From: Micromonospora tulbaghiae
GTDB lineage: Bacteria > Actinomycetota > Actinomycetes > Mycobacteriales > Micromonosporaceae
Assembly (NCBI RefSeq): GCF_900091605.1
Contig: NZ_FMCQ01000002.1
Location: forward strand, 310,001-374,000
Length of the DNA: 64,000 bases
Reading direction: 5' to 3'
Position numbers and translations under genes: made by a program. How positions within the stretch are numbered: position 1 is the first letter of the stretch; the number at the start of each line of letters is the position of its first letter. Shown one piece after another: positions 58,657-64,000 of the stretch. The notes under the pieces were generated by a model, which saw nothing but the letters and a program-made list of their open reading frames with translations, did no database searches and had not been told where the DNA came from.

Positions 58657-59082
58657 TCAGGCGGCGACCGGGCCGGCGGTGGCGCGGCGCGCGCGCCGCC
58701 CGAGAGCGGTCACCGCGACGACGATGATCGGGGCGAGCGTGAGGTGGCACACCGCCAGCGTGATCGTGCTGGTGGTGTCCAGGTCGGCGGGCAGTGTCAT
58801 GGTGGCGATGGTGAGCACCGCGAGCGCCGGGCCGATGGTCAGCGCGGCCCGGACCACCCAGGCGAACCGGGAGGCCAGCAGGGCGACGGCGGTGAGCCCG
58901 AGCGCCAGCGGCAGCGCGCTGAAGCCCGCGACGGTCACCGCGTCGACCTCCACCCGCCGGCCGTCGGCGGTGAACAGGAAGCTGCCGCCGGCGGCGCGGC
59001 CGATCGCGTACACGACCAGGTTGACGACCACCGCGACGGCGGTGGCGAGCGCGACGACGGCGGTGCGGGACAGGTCAGCCAC
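58657..59082 (-). CDS. DUF6069-like four-helix membrane protein
   Basis: This 141-residue protein has four hydrophobic segments (VVALATAVAVVVNLVVYAIG; ALPLALGLTAVALLA; VVRAALTIGPALAVLTIATMT; ITLAVCHLTLAPIIVVAVTAL). The spacing and short soluble loop after the first helix match the DUF6069 group, which is often encoded with ArsR and SRPBCC proteins in actinobacteria. Its start overlaps the SRPBCC end by eight bases. No function is established for the family. Confidence 0.75.
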   Translation of the reverse strand: MADLSRTAVVALATAVAVVVNLVVYAIGRAAGGSFLFTADGRRVEVDAVTVAGFSALPLALGLTAVALLASRFAWVVRAALTIGPALAVLTIATMTLPADLDTTSTITLAVCHLTLAPIIVVAVTALGRRARRATAGPVAA

Positions 59083-59542
59083 GGGAGGTCTCCTCTGCGT
59101 GCTCTCGGATCAGGTAGGCCTCGATGCGGGCGAACGCCCCGGCCCAGACCTCGCCGACGAAGAAGTCGCGCAGCTGCGGGGTCGGGAAGCCGCTCTGCAC
59201 CACAGTCATCAGCGTGCCGCCGTCCCTCGCCTCGAAGGTGACCTCGATGCGCGTGGTCAGCGTCGCGCCGTCCGGGCCGGCGCCGGTCGACTCGGTGACC
59301 AGCCGGTGCGGGCGGTCGATCTCCAGGAACGTCTGCGTCTCACGGAACAGCATGTCGGGGGAGGGACCCCAGACGGCGGTCTGTTTCCCGCCGACCCGCA
59401 GGTCGACGTCGATCTCCACGATGCCGGGCTCCTCGTCGAGGATGCCGAACCAGATCTTCTGTTTGCCCGCGTCGGTGTAGGCGTCGAACGCCTCGTCAGG
59501 GGTGCCCGGAAGGTGTCGTGTCACTCGCATGTGGAGTGTCAT
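59075..59542 (-). CDS. SRPBCC (AHSA1-like) domain protein
   Basis: This 155-residue protein has the START-like fold of the AHSA1 group: VTRHLPGTPDEAFDAYTDAGKQKIWF at the N terminus, VDLRVGGKQTAVWGPS, EIDRPHRLVTES and VVQSGFPTPQLRDFF. Such proteins bind hydrophobic ligands in a cavity. ATG 59542 lies inside the ArsR gene, which it overlaps by 47 bases, an arrangement frequent for ArsR-AHSA1 pairs. Role is probably linked to the sensing or handling of a small ligand. Confidence 0.88.
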   Translation of the reverse strand: MTLHMRVTRHLPGTPDEAFDAYTDAGKQKIWFGILDEEPGIVEIDVDLRVGGKQTAVWGPSPDMLFRETQTFLEIDRPHRLVTESTGAGPDGATLTTRIEVTFEARDGGTLMTVVQSGFPTPQLRDFFVGEVWAGAFARIEAYLIREHAEETSRG

Positions 59543-59876
59543 GGTCGCGGTCCTTCGTGGTGAGTGTGAGGTAGGCGTCGATGCCGTCGAGGCGACGTGC
59601 CCAGAGCCGTCGGTAGAAGGCGATCCAGGCCATGGCCTGGTCCAGCGGCGCCTCGCTGAGCCGGCACTGCCGGGACCGGCCGATCTTGCGCGTCACCACG
59701 AGGCCCGCGTCCTCCAGCGCGCGCACGTGCTTGCGCACGCCGGTGAGACTCATCCCGGTGGGCTCGGTCAGCTCGCTGATGGTGGCCGGCCCCGCGCCGA
59801 GCCGGATCAGGATGTCGCGTCGCGTCGGATCGGCCAGGCCGGCGAACACCCGGTCGAGCGTCTCTTGCTGAACCAC
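59496..59876 (-). CDS. ArsR-family transcriptional regulator
   Basis: This 126-residue winged-helix regulator has LDRVFAGLADPTRRDILIRLG, TISELTEPTGMSLTGVRKHVRALEDAGLV and VTRKIGRSRQCRLSEAPLDQAMAWI. No metal-binding cysteines are visible, consistent with the ArsR-SRPBCC subgroup. GTG 59876 is the best start: the predicted -10 box ends at 59884, so transcription begins about seven bases downstream and the message would be leaderless. GTG 59885 and TTG 59912 lie within the promoter. It probably represses its own unit. Confidence 0.85.
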   Translation of the reverse strand: MVQQETLDRVFAGLADPTRRDILIRLGAGPATISELTEPTGMSLTGVRKHVRALEDAGLVVTRKIGRSRQCRLSEAPLDQAMAWIAFYRRLWARRLDGIDAYLTLTTKDRDHDTPHASDTTPSGHP

Positions 59877-59883
59877 GAGGTTC

Positions 59884-59912
59884 ACCGTACGACACTGAAC
59901 CGTTCGGTTCAA
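59884..59912 (-). promoter_or_regulatory. ArsR promoter with embedded operator
   Basis: On the minus strand, TTGAAC (59912-59907), a 17-base spacer and TACGGT (59889-59884). The perfect inverted repeat TGAACCG-TT-CGGTTCA (59896-59911) lies over the -35 and spacer, well placed for repression by the ArsR protein. Confidence 0.65.
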
Positions 59913-59946
59913 CGTTTTGCCGCGGTGGGCGTGGCGTACGCGCGAA

Positions 59947-59979
59947 ACGGCCCCGCTACCTCTCGGGTCGCGGGGCCGT
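59947..59979 (-). terminator. Terminator of the esterase gene
   Basis: ACGGCCCCGC (59947-59956) and GCGGGGCCGT (59970-59979) form a perfect 10-bp stem with a 13-base loop, followed on the minus strand by TTTCGCG. It lies 43 bases after the esterase stop and before the ArsR promoter. Confidence 0.7.
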
Positions 59980-60021
59980 CCCCGGCGCCGTGGGAAGAAA
60001 CGCCGGAGTGCGGGGTGCCGG

Positions 60022-61389
60022 TCAGGCGATCGTGCAGGGTGAGCCGTTGAGGCTGAACGAGCCGGGCCGGGCGGTGTTACCCGTGTGCGTGGCCTGGAAG
60101 CCGATGGTGGTCGAGCCGCGGGCCGGGATGACCGCGTTGTACGCGACGTTGCGCGCGGTCACCTGACCCGAGGCGGGGGAGTAGGACGCGTTCCAGCCCG
60201 AGGTGATGGTCTGGCCGCCGGGCAGCGTGAACGCCAGCGACCAGCCGTTCACCGCGGCGGTGCCGGTGTTGGTGACGGTGATGTTCTCGGTCAGCCCGTT
60301 GTTCCAGGCGTTCAGCTCGATGCTCACCGAGCAGGCGCCGGTGCCGGGCGGCGGGGTGGTCGGGCCCGGCGGGGGTGTGGTCGGACCGGGCGGCGGCGTG
60401 GTCGGGCCCGGCGGGGGCGTGGTCGGACCGGGCGGCGGCGTGGTCGGACCGGGAGTGCTGGTCAGGCCGAAGAACGCCACCGCGGCCGCGGCCATGCCCG
60501 CCGACGGCAGGCTGTGCCCGGCGCCCTGGATGCTGTACGCCTCGACCTGGACCGTGCCGTTGGCGTCGGCGTAGCGCCGCCGGTTCCAGCCGGACTGCGG
60601 CGTGTCGGTGGACGTGGGGTTCTGGCTGAGGCCGAACACGTTCGTCCACTGCTCGATCGTCTCCTGGAGCAGCGAGTACGGCACCAGCGTGTCGTTGGTG
60701 CCGTGCCACAACTGCACCCGGGGACGGGGCCCGGTGTAGCCGGGGTACGCCTGGCGGACCGCGTCACCCCACTGCTGCGGGGTGCGGTTCATGTTCCCGC
60801 CGGTGCACTGGCTGGAGCCGGGCGGATAGTCGGCGGCGCCGGCGAAGCAGTTGAACGGCACGCCCATGAACGCCGCGCCGGCCTTGAAGACGTCCGGGTA
60901 GAGCGCCAGCATGTGGTTGGTCATCATGCCGCCGGACGAGCTGCCGGTGGCGTAGACCCGGTCCGGGTCGGCGCCGTACTGCTGCTGGACGTAGCGGACC
61001 ATCGAGATGAGCGACACCGGGTCGCTGCCGCCGCCGCGCCGCTTGGCCGCGTCGGACCAGGTGTCGAAGCAGTTGCCGAAACCGGCCTGCTGGGTCGCGC
61101 TGGGATAGATCACGATGAACCCGTACCGGTCGGCCAGCCCGGCGAACTCGCTGCCGGAGTAGAAGCCGGGGCCGGAACCGCCGCAGCCGTGCATGGCCAC
61201 CACAGTGGCCGGCCGGGCCGGGCGGGCGTCCGGAACGTAGACGTGCATCCGCATCCGGCCCGGGTTGTCGCCGAAGCTGGTCACCTCGGTCAGCGACGCC
61301 GCGTACGCGGGTTGGACGGTGGGGATCACCAGGCCGGCCGCCGCCAGCGACGCGGCCAGGGCCACCACCATCTTGGCTCTGATTCTCAC
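60022..61389 (-). CDS. Secreted CE1/PHB-depolymerase-type esterase with C-terminal CBM2
   Basis: This 455-residue secreted protein has a signal peptide (ALAASLAAAGLVIPTVQPAYA, cut about residue 30). The CE1 catalytic domain (about 35-310) has AMHGCGGSGPGFY, the nucleophile elbow ATGSSSGGMMTNHM, PRVQLWHGTNDTLVPY and QGAGHSLPSAGM for Ser, Asp and His. A linker of five GPTTPPP repeats leads to a cellulose-binding module of family 2 (CSVSIELNAWNNGLTENITVTN). It likely removes acetyl or feruloyl groups from plant cell wall polysaccharides. A TTGACA-like box at 61550-61545 is a possible promoter. Confidence 0.93.
   Translation of the reverse strand: MRIRAKMVVALAASLAAAGLVIPTVQPAYAASLTEVTSFGDNPGRMRMHVYVPDARPARPATVVAMHGCGGSGPGFYSGSEFAGLADRYGFIVIYPSATQQAGFGNCFDTWSDAAKRRGGGSDPVSLISMVRYVQQQYGADPDRVYATGSSSGGMMTNHMLALYPDVFKAGAAFMGVPFNCFAGAADYPPGSSQCTGGNMNRTPQQWGDAVRQAYPGYTGPRPRVQLWHGTNDTLVPYSLLQETIEQWTNVFGLSQNPTSTDTPQSGWNRRRYADANGTVQVEAYSIQGAGHSLPSAGMAAAAVAFFGLTSTPGPTTPPPGPTTPPPGPTTPPPGPTTPPPGPTTPPPGTGACSVSIELNAWNNGLTENITVTNTGTAAVNGWSLAFTLPGGQTITSGWNASYSPASGQVTARNVAYNAVIPARGSTTIGFQATHTGNTARPGSFSLNGSPCTIA
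60345..60455 (-). repeat. Five 21-bp tandem repeats encoding the GPTTPPP linker
   Basis: The repeats alternate between two slight variants (CGGGCCCGGCGG and CGGACCGGGCGG). Each encodes GPTTPPP, the flexible linker between esterase and cellulose-binding domain. Linker length likely varies between strains by slippage. Confidence 0.85.
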
Positions 61390-61521
61390 GGAGACTCCTT
61401 CGATCGCCCTGTGCGGGCGGGGACGGGCGGGTGCGCGCCGCGCCGGCGACCCGGGCCGCCGCGGTGTCGCGCCTCACCCACTGACGTGGCTCGCCCGGCC
61501 CGGCTCCGTCGTATGGCACAT

Positions 61522-61550
61522 AGTGTTCCGGCCGGACGTCGAAGTGTCAA
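61522..61550 (-). promoter_or_regulatory. Possible esterase promoter in the 237-bp divergent region
   Basis: On the minus strand TTGACA (61550-61545), 17 bases, AACACT (61527-61522). The -35 is consensus but the -10 is weak. The rest of 61390-61626, between the divergent esterase and PaaX-type genes, shows no other element I can support. Confidence 0.4.
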
Positions 61551-61626
61551 TCGATGTGCTCCGATGAGCTGCGGCGGCGTTCGTCTACAGTCGGTGCACC
61601 GTCCCTGAGCCGAGCCCGGAGCGCGT

Positions 61627-62589
61627 GTGGCAAGCCCGTTCGACATCGAGGAGATCTACCCGGACGAGGGGCCGGCGCCGCGGCTGCCCCGGCGGCAGGC
61701 CGGCACCTCTCCGCAGAGCGTCGCGGTGACGCTCCTGACCGACTACACGCTGCGTACCCGCGCCGCGCTGCCGTCCGCGGCGATCGTCGCGCTGCTCGGC
61801 GAGGCCGGCGTGACCAGTGCGGGCGCCCGTACCGCGATCAGCCGGCTGGCCCGCCGCGGTGTGCTGGAGGGCGCCCGGCAGGGCCGCAACAGCTTCTACC
61901 GGCTCAGTCGCGCCGCCGCCGCCGACCTGTCCGCGGGCGGGAACTGGATCACCGCCTCCACCGCCGAGACGCAGGCGTGGGACGGGTGCTGGACCATCGT
62001 CGCCTTCTCACTGCCGCAGGACCACGGCACCCAGCGCCGGGCGCTGCGCGGCCAGTTGCGCTGGCTCGGCTTCGCGCCGCTCTACGACGGGCTGTGGATC
62101 TCGCCGTACGAGCTGGCCGGGCCCGCGCGGGCCCGGCTCGCCCAGCTCGCCCTCGGCGCGGTCACGGTGTTCCGGGGGCGGCAGGACGCGCTGGGTGCGA
62201 TCGGCCAGCGCGCCCCCGTGGACGCCTGGGACGTCGATGCGATCAGTGGACACTACGAGGCGTTCCTGCGCCGGTGGACGCCGCTGGTGTCGCGGCTCGG
62301 ATCCGTCGACGGCGCCGCCGCCGTGCGGGCGCGGACCGAGGTGATGGACACGTACCGGCGGTTCCCCACGCTCGACCCGCGGCTGCCGCTGGAACTGCTG
62401 CCCGCCGGATGGCCGCGCCGGGCGGCCCGGGACCTGTTCGCGGCCGTCTACGACGGCCTGGCCGAGGCCGCCGAGACCCACGTCCGGGCGGTCGTCGCGC
62501 GGTTCGCCGACCCGGTGCCGCCCGGCATCCGTGCGCACACCACCGCCGACATGCTCGCCGGCGTACGCGAGGAGGGGCCGTGCGCGTGA
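61627..62589 (+). CDS. PaaX-family transcriptional regulator
   Basis: This 320-residue protein has an N-terminal winged helix (SVAVTLLTDYTLRTRAALPSAAIVALLGEAG, SAGARTAISRLARRGVLEGARQGRN) and the PaaX core (WDGCWTIVAFSLPQDHGTQRRALRGQLRWLGFAPLYDGLWISP). PaaX senses phenylacetyl-CoA; many actinobacterial members sit at other loci, including biosynthetic clusters. The GTG 61627 start is followed by ASPFDIEE. It overlaps the P450 start, so the regulator and P450 are co-expressed. Confidence 0.9.
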   Translation: MASPFDIEEIYPDEGPAPRLPRRQAGTSPQSVAVTLLTDYTLRTRAALPSAAIVALLGEAGVTSAGARTAISRLARRGVLEGARQGRNSFYRLSRAAAADLSAGGNWITASTAETQAWDGCWTIVAFSLPQDHGTQRRALRGQLRWLGFAPLYDGLWISPYELAGPARARLAQLALGAVTVFRGRQDALGAIGQRAPVDAWDVDAISGHYEAFLRRWTPLVSRLGSVDGAAAVRARTEVMDTYRRFPTLDPRLPLELLPAGWPRRAARDLFAAVYDGLAEAAETHVRAVVARFADPVPPGIRAHTTADMLAGVREEGPCA

Positions 62590-63833
62590 CCATCTCCCTC
62601 GACGAGCTGCTCGGTGACGAGGTGCGGCGCGACCCGTACCCGTTCTACGCCCGGCTGCACGAGGCGGGGGAGGCGGTCGCGCTGCGGCCGGCCGACCCGC
62701 ACGCGCTCGTCGTGCACGGGTACGACGCGGTCAACCGGGTGCTGCGCGACCCGGTCTTCCGGGTGCTCGGCGCCGACTACCTGGACCGGGTCGGGGTGCG
62801 CTGGCGCGAACACCAGGTGATCCGGATCCTCCAGTCGTCGATGCTCAACGCCGCCGAGGGCGACCACCTCCGGGTCCGGCACCTGTTCTCCCAGGCGCTC
62901 ACCCCGCGCCGGGTCGCCGCGCTGGAGCCGGCCATCGGGCGCATCGCCGACGGCCTGCTCGACGGGCTCGCCGCCGACGGCGCGGACGGCCGTCCGGTCG
63001 ACTTCATGGCCCGCTTCGCGCTGCGGCTGCCCAGTGACGTCATCGGCGAGCTGCTCGGCGTGCCGGAGGCGGACCGGGAGTGGTTCCCGTCCCGGGTCCG
63101 CGCGTTCGACGCGGTGCTGGAGATCGGCCGCCGGTCCATGCGCGAGGTCCGGGCCGCCAACGTCGCGGCGGCGGAGCTGACCGCGTACTTCACCGACCTG
63201 GTCGCCGCGCGCCGGGCGCGGCCGCGCGACGACTTCGTCTCGGCGCTGCTGCGCGGCCTGGACGCCGAGCCCGGCCGGCTGACCGCCGACGAGCTGCTGG
63301 CCAACCTCATCATCATGTACAACGCCGGGTTCCGGACCACCGCGAACCTGCTCGGCAACGGCCTGGTGCTGCTCACCGAGCGGCCGGACGCGCGAGACGC
63401 GCTGCGCGCCGATCCGTCGCTCGCGGCGTCGTACGTCGAGGAGATCCTGCGGTACGAGCCGCCGGTGCACTTCGCGGTCCGGTACGCCGCCGCGGACACC
63501 GAGGTCGCCGGCCTGCCGGTGGCGGCCGGCCGGACGGTGGTGGTGCTGACCGGCGCCGCGAACCGGGATCCGCGCCGCTTTCCCGACCCGGACCGGTTCG
63601 ACCCGTCCCGCACCGACAACCGGCACCTGGCGTTCAGCGCCGGGCCGCACTACTGCTTCGGGGCGACGCTGGCCCGGGCCGAGGGGCGGCTGGTCCTGCC
63701 CCGCCTGCTGGGCCGCTTCCCGGCGCTGGCCGCCGAGCCCGGGCCGCGCCGCGCGCTGATGCTGCGCGGGTACGACCGATTGCCGGTCCGGCTGGCCGAC
63801 CGGGCACCTTGCCAAACCAACCCGATCGAGTAA
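62586..63833 (+). CDS. Cytochrome P450 with atypical I-helix
   Basis: This 415-residue bacterial P450 has DPYPFYARLHEAGE at the N terminus, the EEILRYEPPVHFAVRYAA (ExxR) region and the heme loop LAFSAGPHYCFGATLARAE with the axial Cys. The oxygen-binding I-helix, usually AGxE/DTT, reads NAGFRTTANLLGN: Arg in place of the acid. GTG 62586 overlaps the PaaX-type stop, and GAGGAGGGG (62570-62578) is at correct distance; GTG 62580 would be too near. It may act on a carrier-bound or unusual substrate. An ACP gene follows after 96 bases. Confidence 0.92.
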   Translation: MTISLDELLGDEVRRDPYPFYARLHEAGEAVALRPADPHALVVHGYDAVNRVLRDPVFRVLGADYLDRVGVRWREHQVIRILQSSMLNAAEGDHLRVRHLFSQALTPRRVAALEPAIGRIADGLLDGLAADGADGRPVDFMARFALRLPSDVIGELLGVPEADREWFPSRVRAFDAVLEIGRRSMREVRAANVAAAELTAYFTDLVAARRARPRDDFVSALLRGLDAEPGRLTADELLANLIIMYNAGFRTTANLLGNGLVLLTERPDARDALRADPSLAASYVEEILRYEPPVHFAVRYAAADTEVAGLPVAAGRTVVVLTGAANRDPRRFPDPDRFDPSRTDNRHLAFSAGPHYCFGATLARAEGRLVLPRLLGRFPALAAEPGPRRALMLRGYDRLPVRLADRAPCQTNPIE

Positions 63834-63845
63834 GGTCGATACTAC

Positions 63846-63863
63846 GCGGAGTGTCCGCTCCGC
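63846..63863 (+). other. Small 6-6-6 inverted repeat between P450 and ACP genes
   Basis: GCGGAG-TGTCCG-CTCCGC lies 12 bases after the P450 stop. No T-run. It may be a weak terminator, attenuator or operator; I cannot tell which. Confidence 0.35.
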
Positions 63864-63929
63864 GCCTCACAGGTTCCGTCGAGCAGGTCGAGCGCGCCGC
63901 CAGGACACCGTGGAAGGGAAACACCGGAC

Positions 63930-64000
63930 ATGACCGACGAGATCCGCGCGTTCCTCCTCGCCGCACTCACCGAGATGAAGTACGACGTCTCGGACGTCGA
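63930..64000 (+). CDS. Acyl carrier protein, N-terminal fragment (3' cut by window)
   Basis: The last 71 bases encode MTDEIRAFLLAALTEMKYDVSD and continue past the window edge. The helix-one pattern and following VSDVD-like segment match acyl carrier proteins. ATG 63930 has GGAAGGG at 63913-63919. The phosphopantetheine serine would lie beyond the edge. With the P450 and PaaX-type gene it suggests the beginning of a natural-product cluster. Confidence 0.6.
   Translation, partial: MTDEIRAFLLAALTEMKYDVSDV

Noticed and set aside
59877..59912. Upstream starts of the ArsR gene (TTG 59912, GTG 59885).
   Set aside because: They lie inside the predicted promoter and operator; the encoded extension has no family match.
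60345..60455. Regular 21-bp repeats considered as CRISPR-like or other array.
   Set aside because: No unique spacers; they encode the in-frame GPTTPPP linker of the esterase.

Overview
The window is very GC-rich, with third positions dominated by G and C, many GTG starts, and genes joined head to tail by 4-base ATGA/GTGA overlaps. Together with the actinobacterial regulator and esterase types, this points to an actinomycete chromosome; a Micromonospora-like genus is my guess, not a demonstrated fact. I see no tRNA, rRNA, CRISPR array, insertion sequence or phage gene. Almost the whole window is catabolic, built from CoA-dependent degradation enzymes, four families of ABC importer and local one-component regulators.

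Region by region. (1) 1-6650, plus strand: an importer of the iron/polyamine type (binding protein cut by the window edge, ATPase, fused double permease), then a creatininase-family hydrolase, an argininosuccinate-lyase-like enzyme and a ROK kinase. (2) 6720-18436, minus strand: an eleven-gene, fully overlapping operon with an acyl-CoA dehydrogenase, a cyclase-family hydrolase, a TetR regulator, a PaaK-type CoA ligase, a thiolase, a 3-hydroxyacyl-CoA dehydrogenase, a dienoyl-CoA-reductase-like SDR, a two-subunit IpdAB-like CoA transferase/hydrolase, a fused double acyl-CoA dehydrogenase and a crotonase. It ends at a strong bidirectional terminator. Two crotonases face it (18652-20058), and both divergent promoters carry a matching CATAC-N6-GTATG operator. 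This reads as beta-oxidation of an alicyclic or branched acid with an IpdAB-like ring or C-C cleavage step. (3) 20112-37408: two related cassettes that diverge from about 25.8-27.9 kb. Each has a ribose-type ABC importer, a CaiB/BaiF CoA transferase and an HbpS/GlcG-like protein. The plus-strand side adds two unusual amidohydrolases, each followed directly by a small Fe-S-assembly-type protein (DUF59/MIP18 or NifU C-domain), an HMG-CoA-lyase-like enzyme, a second CaiB, an SDR and a GntR regulator. Three promoters here share a TTGYATRCAA-like operator.

(4) 37467-48596, minus strand: eleven genes probably read as one unit. They are an SDR, an M20-family protein lacking its catalytic acids, an alpha/beta hydrolase with His at the nucleophile elbow, an Ohr peroxidase, an EamA exporter, IclR, CaiB, a cyclase-family hydrolase, MmgE/PrpD, a dihydropyrimidinase-like amidohydrolase and a CitE-like lyase. 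(5) 48697-55535, minus strand: an SsuABC/TauABC-type importer behind a hairpin, preceded by a SnoaL-like protein, a small unknown protein, a SAM methyltransferase and an FMN/Fe-S/FAD oxidoreductase, with a TetR gene upstream (56026-56610). (6) 56671-61389, minus strand: a MacB-like ATPase and FtsX-like permease, an ArsR-SRPBCC-DUF6069 unit with a probably leaderless, operator-covered promoter, and a secreted CE1 esterase with a cellulose-binding module. (7) 61627-64000, plus strand: a PaaX-type regulator, an atypical cytochrome P450 and the first codons of an acyl carrier protein, possibly the edge of a biosynthetic cluster.

The strongest candidate for something undescribed is region 3, a duplicated importer/CoA-transferase/HbpS/amidohydrolase system with its own Fe-S adaptor proteins and a predicted three-promoter regulon. 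Its substrate cannot be named from sequence alone.
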